Shown in pieces: positions 35,194-44,894 of a DNA stretch of 64,000 nucleotides. The stretch's first letter is position 1. Each line of letters begins with the position of its first letter. The stretch comes from Bhargavaea ullalensis (GTDB lineage: Bacteria > Bacillota > Bacilli > Bacillales_A > Planococcaceae). Both the position numbers and the translations under genes were made by a program. A model generated the notes under the pieces. That model did no database searches. It worked only from the letters and a program-made list of their open reading frames with translations, and was not told the DNA's origin. The stretch lies in assembly GCF_040545425.1 (NCBI RefSeq), contig NZ_JBEPLW010000009.1; one strand, given 5' to 3'.

Positions 35194-37449
35194 ATGGAAA
35201 CCATTTCAAATAACCTTCTCAACGGCATGAACCCGGAACAGGCAAAAGCCGTACGGACGACGGAGGGCCCGCTGCTCATCATGGCCGGCGCCGGCTCCGG
35301 AAAAACACGCGTCCTGACGCACCGGATCGCCTACCTCATCGTCGAAAAGCAAGTGTACCCGTCGAAGATCCTCGCGATCACGTTCACGAACAAAGCCGCA
35401 CGCGAAATGCGCGAGCGGATCGACGGACTGCTCGGACCGGGCACCGGCGAGCGGATGTGGGTGTCGACGTTCCACTCGATGTGCGTGCGCATCCTGCGCC
35501 GCGAAATCGACCGGATCGGCTACTCGAAGACGTTCTCGATCCTCGACGGCTCCGACCAGCTCACGGTCGTGAAAAACGTCTTGAAAGAACTGAACCTCGA
35601 CCCGAAACAATACGAACCGCGCTCGCTCCTGAACCAGATCTCCAACGCGAAAAACGAGTGCATCGACGCCAAGTCATTCGCAGAGTCGGTGAACCCGTTC
35701 AATCCGTTCGAGAAAATCGTTGCGGACGTATACCAGGCATACGAAAGACGGCTCCGTAAAAACCAGTCGCTCGACTTCGATGACCTGATCATGGTGACGC
35801 TCAAGCTGTTCGAGCAGGTTCCGGAAGTGCTCGAATTCTACCAGAACAAATTCCAATACATCCACGTCGACGAGTATCAGGATACGAACAACGCCCAGTA
35901 CCGGCTCGTCAACATGCTCGCGGGCAAGTTCAAGAACCTGTGCGTCGTCGGCGACTCCGACCAGTCGATCTACCGCTGGCGGGGCGCGGACATCCAGAAC
36001 ATCCTGTCGTTCGAGAAAGACTACCCGAACGCGGAAGTCATCCTGCTCGAGCAGAACTACCGCTCGACACAGCGCATCCTGAAGGCGGCCAATGACGTCA
36101 TCAAAAACAACGCCAGCCGCTACGAAAAGAACCTCCGCACCGACAACAGCGAAGGGGAGCACATCTATATCTACAAGGCGTCCGACGAGAAAGACGAGTC
36201 CCAGTTCGTCGTCTCGAAGATTCTCGAGCTCATGAAAACGGAAAACCGCAAGCTGTCCGATTTCGCGATCCTCTACCGGACGAACGCGCAGTCGCGGATG
36301 ATGGAGGAATACCTCGTTAAGTCGAACCTCGACTACACGATCGTCGGCGGCACAAAGTTCTATGACCGCAAAGAGATCAAGGACCTGCTTGCCTATTTGC
36401 GGCTCATCTCGAACAATGATGACGACCTGTCGCTCGCCCGCGTTATCAACGAGCCGAAGCGCAGCATCGGGGCAACGACCTTCGAAAAGATCGCCTCCCA
36501 TGCGATCATCAACGACATGTCGATTTTCGAGGCGCTGAAGGAAATCGACTTTATCCAGGGCCTTCAGCCGAGGGCGATCAACCAGGCGGCCGCTTTCCGC
36601 GACCTCATCACCGGCTTCACGCAGATGCAGGAGTACCTGAGCGTCACCGAGCTCGTCGGCGAAGTGCTCGACAAGTCGGGCTACCGCGACATGCTCCGCA
36701 ATGAAAAGACGATCGAATCGGAAAGCCGGCTTGAGAACATTGAGGAATTCCTGTCCGTTACGGAATCGTTCGAGAAGCACGCGGAAGAAGCGGACGGGGA
36801 CAAATCCCTCGTTGCGTTCCTCACCGACCTGGCGCTCATCGCGGACATCGACTCGCTCGACAAGGAAGAAAACACATCCGCCGAACAGGTCGTCCTTATG
36901 ACGATGCACTCGGCAAAAGGCCTCGAGTTCCCGGTCGTCTTCATCATCGGGATGGAGGAAAACGTCTTTCCGCACTCCCGCTCGATCGGCGACGAAGAAG
37001 AAATGGAAGAAGAACGTCGGCTCGCCTACGTCGGCATCACCCGCGCCGAGGAAAAGCTGTTCCTGACGAGCGCGCAGTATCGCACGCTGTACGGACGGAC
37101 AAACTACAACAGCCCGTCCCGCTTCATCTCCGAAATATCCGATGACGTCACCCAGTTCGTCGGAACAGGGGGCACTTCTTCGGACTCCGGACGCACGCCG
37201 ATTTCCGGCAGCAGCTTCGGCAGCCGACGCCCGGTCCGCCAGGCCGTCAGACGCCCGGTCCAGCAGACAACCGGCGGAGAATCGGTCGGCTGGAAAGTCG
37301 GCGACAAAGCCACACACAAAAAATGGGGCGAAGGCATGGTCGTCAGCGTCCGCGGAAACGGCGAAGACAAAGAACTCGACATCGCCTTCCCGGACCCCGT
37401 CGGCATCAAACGCCTCCTCGCCAAATTCGCCCCAATCGAAAAAGCCTAA
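35194..37449 (+). CDS. pcrA: ATP-dependent DNA helicase PcrA
   Basis: 751 aa. UvrD/Rep-type superfamily 1 helicase for repair and rolling-circle replication. Walker A AGAGSGKT (res. 31-38), TFTNKAAREM, VDEYQDTNNAQY (Walker B), GDSDQSIYRWRGAD, QNYRST, and the motif V/VI region VLMTMHSAKGLEFP...AYVGITRAEEKL. A C-terminal Tudor-like tail carries VGWKVGDKATHKKWGEG. The ATG at 35194 with AAAGGAG 5 nt upstream is preferred; the open frame before it runs through dispersed repeat copy 4. Confidence 0.97.
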   Translation: METISNNLLNGMNPEQAKAVRTTEGPLLIMAGAGSGKTRVLTHRIAYLIVEKQVYPSKILAITFTNKAAREMRERIDGLLGPGTGERMWVSTFHSMCVRILRREIDRIGYSKTFSILDGSDQLTVVKNVLKELNLDPKQYEPRSLLNQISNAKNECIDAKSFAESVNPFNPFEKIVADVYQAYERRLRKNQSLDFDDLIMVTLKLFEQVPEVLEFYQNKFQYIHVDEYQDTNNAQYRLVNMLAGKFKNLCVVGDSDQSIYRWRGADIQNILSFEKDYPNAEVILLEQNYRSTQRILKAANDVIKNNASRYEKNLRTDNSEGEHIYIYKASDEKDESQFVVSKILELMKTENRKLSDFAILYRTNAQSRMMEEYLVKSNLDYTIVGGTKFYDRKEIKDLLAYLRLISNNDDDLSLARVINEPKRSIGATTFEKIASHAIINDMSIFEALKEIDFIQGLQPRAINQAAAFRDLITGFTQMQEYLSVTELVGEVLDKSGYRDMLRNEKTIESESRLENIEEFLSVTESFEKHAEEADGDKSLVAFLTDLALIADIDSLDKEENTSAEQVVLMTMHSAKGLEFPVVFIIGMEENVFPHSRSIGDEEEMEEERRLAYVGITRAEEKLFLTSAQYRTLYGRTNYNSPSRFISEISDDVTQFVGTGGTSSDSGRTPISGSSFGSRRPVRQAVRRPVQQTTGGESVGWKVGDKATHKKWGEGMVVSVRGNGEDKELDIAFPDPVGIKRLLAKFAPIEKA

Positions 37450-37527
37450 CGGCTCGTCGGGGCAAGTTGAAATAATGACCTGGCGCTCACGCGTGGGTTA
37501 AAAAGAACTTGATCGCTTTCTGTGGGT

Positions 37528-37651
37528 TTGATTGCAGCGGAAGGACCGAGACTCCTGCGGGAATAGCATGAGCCGAAGACCCCGCAGCCGCGCAGCGGCG
37601 AGGAGGCTGAGGCCATGCCCGCGGAAAGCGAGGGCCTGAAGCGGAAATCAA
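37528..37651 (+). repeat. Dispersed structured repeat, copy 5
   Basis: Ends TGATTGC ... GAAATCA, with the inner stem GGACC...GGCCT. Internal motifs ACTCCTGCGGGAATAGC, AAGACCCCGCAG, CGAGGAGGCTGAGGCC and GCCCGCGGAAAGCG. It lies between pcrA and ligA, same orientation as copy 4. Confidence 0.88.
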
Positions 37652-37714
37652 TTATGTATCCTTTCTTTGACAGGCTGACTCACACCAAATAGCGACCGAT
37701 CCGGAGGGATCCGA

Positions 37715-39721
37715 ATGGAAGATAAACTGGCACTTGAACAGCGCGTCAAGGAACTGCACAAGCTCCTCCACGAATACGGGCACGCCTACTATGTGCTCGA
37801 CCGGCCGATCGTGCCGGACTCCGAATACGACGCGCGCATGAACGAACTGATCGACATCGAAGAGCACCATCCCGACCTGATCATGCCGGACTCCCCGACG
37901 CAGCGGGTCGGCGGGGAAGTGCTCCCCGGCTTCAGCAAAGTCGTGCACGACACCCCGATGCTCAGCCTCTCGAACGTCTTCAACGAAGAAGACATCCGGG
38001 AGTTTGACCGCCGGGTGCGGGCGGATGCCGGCGACGTCACCTACGTGTGCGAACTGAAGATCGACGGGCTCGCCATCTCATTGAAATATGAAAATGGGAA
38101 GTTCGCGCAGGGCTCGACGCGCGGCGACGGCACGGTCGGCGAGGACATCACGACGAACCTGCGCACGATCCGCGCCATCCCGCTCACCCTCTCCGAACCG
38201 GTCGACATCGAGGCGCGCGGCGAGGCGTACATGCCGAAAAAGAGCTTCATGAAGCTCAACGAAGCCCGCGAAGAAGAAGGACAGGATGTGTTCGCCAACC
38301 CAAGAAACGCGGCGGCCGGCTCGCTCCGCCAGCTGGATCCGAGAATCGCGGCCAGCCGGAACCTGTCCGTCTTCATGTACGGCATGGGCGGCAGCGGAGC
38401 GGACTATGGACTTTCCGCCCACTCCGACTCCCTTGAATACTTGGCGAAGCTCGGCTTCCGGACGAACCCGGAAACAAAGCGCTGCCAAGACATCGAGGAA
38501 GTGCTGGCATTCGTCGATTCGTGGCAGGACCGCCGGCCGGACCTCCCGTATGAAATCGACGGCATCGTGATCAAAGTCGACCTGTTTCACAAGCAGGAAG
38601 AGCTCGGCTTCACGGCGAAAAGCCCGCGCTGGGCGACGGCCTACAAGTTCCCGGCGGAGGAAGTCGTGACGAAGCTCACCGATATTGAGCTCACCGTCGG
38701 CCGTACGGGGGTTGTGACGCCGACCGCGATCCTCGAACCGGTCCGCGTTGCCGGGACGACCGTTTCCCGTGCGTCTCTTCATAACGGCGACCTGATCCGC
38801 GAAAAAGACATCCGGATCGGCGATGAAGTCGTCGTCCGCAAAGCGGGCGACATCATCCCCGAGATCGTCATGGCGCTCGCGGAGCGGCGCACGGGCGAGG
38901 AAGAAGCATTCGAGATGCCGACCCACTGCCCGGCTTGCGACTCGGAGCTTGTCCATCTCGAGGAAGAGGTGGCACTGCGCTGCGTGAACCCGCAGTGCCC
39001 GGCGCAGCTTCAGGAAGCGGTGATCCACTTTGTCTCGCGCAATGCGATGAACATCGAGGGGGTCGGCGAGAAAGTCGTCGCCCAGCTGTTTGCTGAAGGG
39101 CTGATCAAGGACGCCGCGGATCTCTACAGTCTCACCGGGGAGCAGCTGATCGGGCTGGACCGGATGGGGGAGAAGTCGGCGTCGAATCTGGTTGCCGCCA
39201 TCGCCCAGTCCAAACAAAATTCGCTGGAGAAGCTGCTGTTCGGCCTCGGCATCCGCCACGTCGGGCAGAAAGTTGCGCATATTCTTGCCATGGAATTCGG
39301 CACGCTCGATGCACTTCGCCGGGCGAACGAGGAGCAGCTCACCGCCATCCATGAAATCGGCGAAAAGGTCGCCGATTCGGTTGTGACGTATTTTGGCAAT
39401 GAAGACGTCCTGAAAGTGCTCGGCAAGCTGGAGTCCGCGGGCGTCAACACCGAATACACCGGTCCGCGCAAGCAGGACATCCCGTCGGACGGCCCGCTCG
39501 CCGGCAAGACGGTCGTGCTCACCGGAAAGCTGGAGGAGCTGACACGCAACGAGGCGAAGGCCGCCCTTGAATCGCTCGGGGCCTCGGTCACCGGCAGCGT
39601 CAGCAAAAAGACAGATCTCGTCGTCGCCGGAGAAGACGCCGGTTCCAAGCTCGAGAAGGCGGAAAGCCTCGGCATCGAAATTTGGGACGAGGCGGCACTT
39701 CTTCGGGCAATCCGTGAATAA
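37715..39721 (+). CDS. ligA: NAD-dependent DNA ligase
   Basis: 668 aa, full length. Adenylation Lys115 in CELKIDGLA; N-terminal Ia NAD-binding domain with YYVLDRPIVPDSEYD; OB fold; a four-Cys zinc finger (CPACDSE ... CVNPQC); helix-hairpin-helix repeats; C-terminal BRCT domain (LAGKTVVLTGKLEELTRNEA). GGAGGG 7 nt before the ATG. Downstream of pcrA as in B. subtilis, separated by repeat copy 5. Confidence 0.97.
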   Translation: MEDKLALEQRVKELHKLLHEYGHAYYVLDRPIVPDSEYDARMNELIDIEEHHPDLIMPDSPTQRVGGEVLPGFSKVVHDTPMLSLSNVFNEEDIREFDRRVRADAGDVTYVCELKIDGLAISLKYENGKFAQGSTRGDGTVGEDITTNLRTIRAIPLTLSEPVDIEARGEAYMPKKSFMKLNEAREEEGQDVFANPRNAAAGSLRQLDPRIAASRNLSVFMYGMGGSGADYGLSAHSDSLEYLAKLGFRTNPETKRCQDIEEVLAFVDSWQDRRPDLPYEIDGIVIKVDLFHKQEELGFTAKSPRWATAYKFPAEEVVTKLTDIELTVGRTGVVTPTAILEPVRVAGTTVSRASLHNGDLIREKDIRIGDEVVVRKAGDIIPEIVMALAERRTGEEEAFEMPTHCPACDSELVHLEEEVALRCVNPQCPAQLQEAVIHFVSRNAMNIEGVGEKVVAQLFAEGLIKDAADLYSLTGEQLIGLDRMGEKSASNLVAAIAQSKQNSLEKLLFGLGIRHVGQKVAHILAMEFGTLDALRRANEEQLTAIHEIGEKVADSVVTYFGNEDVLKVLGKLESAGVNTEYTGPRKQDIPSDGPLAGKTVVLTGKLEELTRNEAKAALESLGASVTGSVSKKTDLVVAGEDAGSKLEKAESLGIEIWDEAALLRAIRE

Positions 39722-39736
39722 AGGGGTTCTACTTCG

Positions 39737-40849
39737 TTGAAAATCAAGATAATCACTGCGGCGGCACTGACTGCCGTGCTGCTTTCCGGTTGCCTGCCGG
39801 CGAAAGAAGAGCCGGATGTCGTGAAAGATCCCAAACAGGAAGCGGAGCAGCGAGTCATCATTCCGAATATGCAGCTCAGCGACGAATATTACCGGACGCT
39901 TCTTCCGTACAAGAAAAGCGCGTCACGGGGCCTCGTCGTCAACAAACTGAACTCCAAGTACAATGTCGTCGAGGCGGAGAGCGGGCTCATGCGCCTGTCC
40001 CACCGGAAGTTCCCGACGGACGATCACTTTTTCCAGGAAGGCCAGTACCTCGATGAAAAGACGGTCCGTTCCTGGCTGGCCCATAAATCCGAGGACAATC
40101 CGGAAGGCCTGAATCCGGCGGCTGCCGGCACGGCCGAAGAAACCCGCCGGGATGTTCCGGTATATGTTGCGCACATCATTGAGCAGAATTATCTGAAGCG
40201 GACGTCGGAGGATAAGATCCGCCTGGAGGGCGTTTCGATCGGGGTTGCGCTCAATTCCGTCAATACGACGGAAGGGGGCGGCGCCATTCCTCAGGAGAAG
40301 ATCGAGGAAGAAGGCAAGAAAGCCGCCGCCGAGATCGTGAAGCGGATGCGCAAGATCGAAGGGCTGTCGCAGGTCCCTATCATGGTTGGCCTGTACAAGC
40401 AGAGCCCGCAGAACGACATCTCCCCCGGCTCCTACTTCGCCGTCTCGACGGCGGAGAAGGGCAAGGACGTCCTGTCCGGCTGGGATGCAATCGACGAGGA
40501 ATACATCATCTTCCCGACTTCATCCAATGCCGACAAGTACCGCGACGTGAACACGAGCTTCAGCAACTTCAAGCAGGACGTGGACAAGTACTTCAGCAGC
40601 TTCGTCAACGTGATCGGCACCGGGTTTTATCAGAACGGGACGATCGCCTCGCTGAAGATCAACGTGCCGATCGAGTTCTACGGCGAGGCCGAAGTGATCG
40701 GCTTCTCCCAGTACCTGTCCGGGCTCGTCGTCGACCACTTCCCGGCGATCAGCGTGGAAGTGAGCATCACCTCCGTCAACGGCCCCGTCGCCCTGATCGT
40801 CAAAGAACCGGGCACCGACGAACCTTACACTCACATCTATGGGAACTGA
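39737..40849 (+). CDS. camS: CamS-family sex-pheromone-type lipoprotein
   Basis: 370 aa, B. subtilis YerH equivalent. Signal peptide and lipobox LLSGC, then the CamS domain (MRLSHRKFPTDDHFFQEGQY, QVPIMVGLYKQSPQNDISPG). In enterococci and staphylococci the cleaved signal peptide of this family serves as a sex pheromone; in Bacillales the role of the protein is unknown. TTG start with AAGGGG 10 nt upstream, 15 nt after ligA. A hairpin without a T tract (40851-40875) follows. Confidence 0.92.
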   Translation: MKIKIITAAALTAVLLSGCLPAKEEPDVVKDPKQEAEQRVIIPNMQLSDEYYRTLLPYKKSASRGLVVNKLNSKYNVVEAESGLMRLSHRKFPTDDHFFQEGQYLDEKTVRSWLAHKSEDNPEGLNPAAAGTAEETRRDVPVYVAHIIEQNYLKRTSEDKIRLEGVSIGVALNSVNTTEGGGAIPQEKIEEEGKKAAAEIVKRMRKIEGLSQVPIMVGLYKQSPQNDISPGSYFAVSTAEKGKDVLSGWDAIDEEYIIFPTSSNADKYRDVNTSFSNFKQDVDKYFSSFVNVIGTGFYQNGTIASLKINVPIEFYGEAEVIGFSQYLSGLVVDHFPAISVEVSITSVNGPVALIVKEPGTDEPYTHIYGN

Positions 40850-40931
40850 TCGGACTGCCGGTAACGGGCGGTCCGTGATATGATAAACAAGGCTTGAACA
40901 GACAGACAGTTAAGAGAATGGAGGAAACGAC

Positions 40932-41222
40932 ATGGCGGACATCACGAAAGACCAGGTGAAGCACGTGGCCAATCTCGCGCGGCTTGCAATCACCGAGGAA
41001 GAGGCCGACTATTATGCCGAAAAGCTCGGCGCGATCATTGAATTCGCCGAACAGCTGAACGAAGTCGACACGGAGGGCGTCGCGCCGACGACCCACCCGG
41101 TGCCGCTCATCAATGTGCTGCGCGAAGACAAGCCGGTTCCCGGGCTTGACCGTGATCTCATGATGAAAAACGTACCCGAACATGAAGACGGCATGGTCAA
41201 AGTGCCATCGATCCTGGACTGA
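40932..41222 (+). CDS. gatC: Asp/Glu-tRNA amidotransferase subunit C
   Basis: 96 aa. Small clamp subunit of GatCAB, which converts misacylated Glu-tRNA(Gln)/Asp-tRNA(Asn). Typical KHVANLARLAITEEEADYYA at the N-terminus and the conserved VPSILD end. GGAGG lies 9 nt upstream of the ATG. gatA follows 21 nt later. Confidence 0.95.
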   Translation: MADITKDQVKHVANLARLAITEEEADYYAEKLGAIIEFAEQLNEVDTEGVAPTTHPVPLINVLREDKPVPGLDRDLMMKNVPEHEDGMVKVPSILD

Positions 41223-41243
41223 CGCACTGAGGAGGAGAAACAG

Positions 41244-42710
41244 ATGACCCTATTCAACAAATCCGCGAAGGAGCTCCAGTCGCTGATACATAACAAAGAA
41301 CTGTCCGCCGCGGAACTGACGGCGGAATCGTTCCGGCGCATCGGAGCGGTCGACGGCGACGTCAAGGCGTTCCTCGCCCTGGACGAAGAACGGGCGACGG
41401 CGCGTGCAAAAGAGCTTGACGAAACGCCTGCGGAAAACCGCGGCCCGCTCCACGGCCTGCCGATCGGCGTGAAGGACAACATCGTGACGGAAGGGCTCGA
41501 GACGACCTGCGCCAGCCGCATGCTCGGCGGGTTCGATCCGATCTACAACGCGACGGCGGCCACGAAGCTTGACCAGGCCGGCCTCATCACCGTCGGCAAG
41601 CTGAACATGGACGAATTCGCAATGGGCGGTTCGACCGAGAACTCCTTCTATAAAAAGACGGCCAACCCCTGGAACCTGGAATATGTTCCGGGCGGCTCGT
41701 CGGGCGGCTCGGCCGCAGCCGTCGCAGCGGGCGAAGTGCCATTCTCGCTCGGCTCCGACACGGGCGGTTCGATCCGCCAGCCGGCAGCCTACTGCGGCGT
41801 GGTCGGCATGAAGCCGACATACGGCCGTGTGTCCCGCTACGGCCTTGTGGCATTCGCTTCATCCCTCGACCAGATCGGCCCGGTCACACGCACGGTCGAG
41901 GACAACGCATTCCTCCTGTCCGCCGTTTCCGGCCATGATCCGTACGACTCCACTTCGTTTGACGTGGAAGTTCCGGATTTCGCCGCGGCGCTCACCGGCG
42001 ACGTCAAAGGTCTGAAGATCGGCATCGCGTCCGAGTATCTCGGCGAAGGCGTCGGCGAGGCATCGAAGAACGCGGTCCGCGAAGCTGCCCGCGTGCTGGA
42101 GTCGCTCGGTGCGGAAGTGTCCGAAGTGTCGCTGCCGAACACGAAATACGCGCTTCCTGCATATTACCTGCTCAGCTCGTCTGAAGCATCGTCGAACCTG
42201 GCCCGCTTTGACGGCATCCGTTACGGGTTCCGTGCGGATGATGTCCGTACACTTGAAGACTTGTACAAAAACACGCGTGCCGAAGGGTTCGGCGACGAAG
42301 TGAAAACCCGGATCATGCTCGGCACGTTCGCGCTCAGCTCCGGCTTTTACGACGCGTACTATAAAAAAGCGCAGAAAGTCCGCACGCTCGTCCAGGGGGA
42401 CTTCATGAATGCGTTTGAAGACTATGACGTCATCATCGGACCGACGACGCCGACACCGGCATTCAAGCTCGGCACGCAGATCGACGACCCGCTCACGATG
42501 TACGCAAACGACATCCTGACGATCCCCGTCAACCTGGCGGGCGTCCCGGCGATCTCCGTTCCATGCGGCTTCACTGAAGGCCTGCCGCTCGGCCTGCAGA
42601 TCATCGGCCGCCACTTTGACGAGTCGACGGTATACCGCGTGGCCCATGCGTTTGAACAGGCGACGGACCACCACAAGCGGATGCCGGAAATCCGGGAGGT
42701 GCAAGCATGA
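41244..42710 (+). CDS. gatA: Asp/Glu-tRNA amidotransferase subunit A
   Basis: 488 aa. Amidase-signature enzyme releasing ammonia from glutamine. Ser-cisSer-Lys triad: Lys77 in GLPIGVKDNI, Ser152 in GGSSGGSAAA, Ser176 in GSDTGGSIRQPA. GAGGAGG ribosome binding site. It overlaps gatB by 4 nt. Confidence 0.97.
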   Translation: MTLFNKSAKELQSLIHNKELSAAELTAESFRRIGAVDGDVKAFLALDEERATARAKELDETPAENRGPLHGLPIGVKDNIVTEGLETTCASRMLGGFDPIYNATAATKLDQAGLITVGKLNMDEFAMGGSTENSFYKKTANPWNLEYVPGGSSGGSAAAVAAGEVPFSLGSDTGGSIRQPAAYCGVVGMKPTYGRVSRYGLVAFASSLDQIGPVTRTVEDNAFLLSAVSGHDPYDSTSFDVEVPDFAAALTGDVKGLKIGIASEYLGEGVGEASKNAVREAARVLESLGAEVSEVSLPNTKYALPAYYLLSSSEASSNLARFDGIRYGFRADDVRTLEDLYKNTRAEGFGDEVKTRIMLGTFALSSGFYDAYYKKAQKVRTLVQGDFMNAFEDYDVIIGPTTPTPAFKLGTQIDDPLTMYANDILTIPVNLAGVPAISVPCGFTEGLPLGLQIIGRHFDESTVYRVAHAFEQATDHHKRMPEIREVQA

Positions 42711-44140
42711 CGAACTTTGAAACCGTCATCGGACTTGAAGTCCACGTTGAACTGAAAACCGATTCGAAGATCTTTTCCCCGGCGCCTGCGCATTTCGGTG
42801 CCGGCCCGAACACCAATACACATGTGATCGACCTTGGGTATCCGGGCGTCCTTCCTGTTCTCAACAAGCGGGCCGTGGAATTTGGCATGAAGGCGGCCAT
42901 GGCACTGAACTGCCAGATCAACCAGGAAACGAAGTTCGACCGAAAGAACTACTTTTATCCGGACAATCCGAAAGCCTATCAGATTTCCCAGTTCGACAAG
43001 CCGATCGGCGAGCACGGCTGGATTGAAATCGAAGTTGAAGGCAAGAAAAAACGCATCGGCATCACGCGCCTTCATCTTGAAGAAGATGCCGGCAAGCTGA
43101 ACCACACCGACAAGGGCTACTCGCTCGTCGATTACAACCGCCAGGGGACGCCGCTCATTGAGATCGTGTCCGAGCCGGATATCCGCACGCCGGAAGAGGC
43201 ATATGCGTATTTGGAGAAGCTCAAGTCCATCATCCAGTACACCGGCGTGTCCGATGTGAAGATGGAGGAAGGCTCGCTCCGCTGCGATGCGAACATCTCC
43301 CTGCGCCCATATGGCCAGGAAGAATTCGGCACGAAAGCCGAGCTGAAAAACCTGAACTCGTTCAACTTCGTCCGCAGAGGGTTGGAGCATGAACAAAAGC
43401 GCCAGGCGGAAGTGCTGCTTTCCGGCGGCATCATCGAGCAGGAGACCCGGCGCTTCGACGAATCCACCGGCAAGACGATCCTCATGCGCGTCAAGGAAGG
43501 CTCCGACGACTACCGGTATTTCCCGGAACCGGATCTGACCGACCTCTCCATCGACGACGAATGGATGGAGCGCGTCCGTGCCGAAATCCCGGAACTTCCG
43601 GACGCCCGGAAAGAGCGCTATGTGAACGATCTCGGCCTTCCGCCGTACGACGCGATGGTCCTGACGCTCACGAAGGACATGTCCGACTTCTTCGACGCGA
43701 CGGTCGGGGCTGGAGCGGACGCGAAGCTTGCATCCAACTGGCTCATGGGCGAAGTATCGGCTTATCTGAACACGAACCAGAAGGAACTCGGGGAGACCGG
43801 TTTGACTCCGGAAAATCTCGCCGGCATGATCGCCCTGATCGAGAAGGGGACCATCTCCTCGAAGATCGCGAAGAAAGTATTCAAGGAACTGGCCGACAAC
43901 GGCGGAGATCCGGAGAAGATCGTCAAGGAGAAGGGCCTCGTCCAGATTTCCGACGAAGGCGAACTCCTGAAGGTCGTCACCGACATCCTCGACAAAAACG
44001 AGCAGTCGATCGAAGACTTCAAAGCCGGGAAGGACCGTGCCATCGGCTTCCTCGTCGGCCAGGTCATGAAAGCGACGAAAGGCCAGGCCAACCCGCCGCT
44101 CGTCAACAAACTCATCAACGAAGAAATCCGGAAACGCTGA
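42707..44140 (+). CDS. gatB: Asp/Glu-tRNA amidotransferase subunit B
   Basis: 477 aa. Kinase and transamidation subunit of GatCAB. N-terminal VIGLEVHVELKTDSKIFSP, DYNRQGTPLIEIVSEPD, RCDANISLRP; C-terminal YqeY-like tail ending PPLVNKLINEEIRKR. Coupled to gatA. A terminator lies 12 nt after its stop. Confidence 0.97.
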   Translation: MTNFETVIGLEVHVELKTDSKIFSPAPAHFGAGPNTNTHVIDLGYPGVLPVLNKRAVEFGMKAAMALNCQINQETKFDRKNYFYPDNPKAYQISQFDKPIGEHGWIEIEVEGKKKRIGITRLHLEEDAGKLNHTDKGYSLVDYNRQGTPLIEIVSEPDIRTPEEAYAYLEKLKSIIQYTGVSDVKMEEGSLRCDANISLRPYGQEEFGTKAELKNLNSFNFVRRGLEHEQKRQAEVLLSGGIIEQETRRFDESTGKTILMRVKEGSDDYRYFPEPDLTDLSIDDEWMERVRAEIPELPDARKERYVNDLGLPPYDAMVLTLTKDMSDFFDATVGAGADAKLASNWLMGEVSAYLNTNQKELGETGLTPENLAGMIALIEKGTISSKIAKKVFKELADNGGDPEKIVKEKGLVQISDEGELLKVVTDILDKNEQSIEDFKAGKDRAIGFLVGQVMKATKGQANPPLVNKLINEEIRKR

Positions 44141-44151
44141 TTCCGGAATAA

Positions 44152-44175
44152 CGGCCGCCCTCGGGCGGTCTTTTT
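44152..44175 (+). terminator. Terminator of the gatCAB operon
   Basis: GGCCGCCC (44153-44160) with GGGCGGTC (44163-44170), then TTTTT. Separates gatB from array 7. Confidence 0.82.
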
Positions 44176-44212
44176 GTGTGGGAGAAGACGGTTCTTGATC
44201 AGGTGAGGGGTT

Positions 44213-44687
44213 GAGTCGTACGGATCGGGCGCCGAGTCGTACGGATCGAGGGTTGAACCGTACGGATGCGGGGTTGAGTCGTACGGGTGGAGGCGGTCGC
44301 GGGTGAGTCGTACGGCTGGAGGTTGTCGCGGGTGAGTCGGACGGATCGGGCGCCGAGTCGTACGGATCGAGGGGTGAGCCGTACGGATCCGGGGCTGAGT
44401 CGTACGGATGGAGGCGGTCGGGGTTGAGTCGTACGAATCGGGCGCCGAGTCGTACGGATCGAGGGTTGAACCGTACGGATCCGGGGTTGAGTCGTACGGA
44501 TGGAGGCGGTCGCGGGTGAGTCGTACGGATCGGGCTCCGAGTCGTACGGATCGAGGGTTGAACCGTACGGATCCGGGGCTGAGTCGTACGGATGGAGGCG
44601 GTCGCGGGTGAGTCGTACGGATCGGGCGCCGAGTCGTACGGATCGAGGGTTGAACCGTACGGATCCGGGGTTGAACCGGACGGATGG
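44213..44687. repeat. 21-bp-period tandem array 7 (core GAGTCGTACGGATC, 21 copies)
   Basis: Twenty-one copies start at 44213, 44234, 44255, 44276, 44305, 44334, 44355, 44376, 44397, 44426, 44447, 44468, 44489, 44518, 44539, 44560, 44581, 44610, 44631, 44652 and 44673. Intervals are 21 bp except six of 29 bp; from 44334 on the pattern is 21,21,21,29 (92-bp superperiod), as in array 1. Core variants GAGTCGTACGGAT, GAACCGTACGGAT and GAGCCGTACGGAT alternate by position in the superunit. Long open frames cross it on both strands (- strand, running from 44,700 into gatB), but these are products of the repeat. The rest of 44688-44894 shows no gene. Confidence 0.96.
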
Positions 44688-44894
44688 TCGTCCCGTCTGC
44701 TGCCCACAATGGATAAAAGCGGGTGGATTATCCGACAGATGAACCTGGGCGGTGAAGGGGATACGCCGGCGGCCTTTTAAATCCGGTGACTTTCCGCCCC
44801 CCTGCGGCAGGATTAAAAACAGGCCATCCCGCTCAGTTTAAATCATGGCGGAAAGTGAATACACAGGGTGATACATAGGAAAGGGGAAATGACC

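Noticed and set aside
35674..37317. Long - strand open frame opposite pcrA
   Set aside because: Antisense shadow of PcrA; no start signals.
42422..44707. Long - strand open frame over array 7 and gatB/gatA (about 760 codons)
   Set aside because: Antisense shadow of gatB and gatA joined to the repeat array; no ribosome binding site and arginine/proline-rich low-complexity content.
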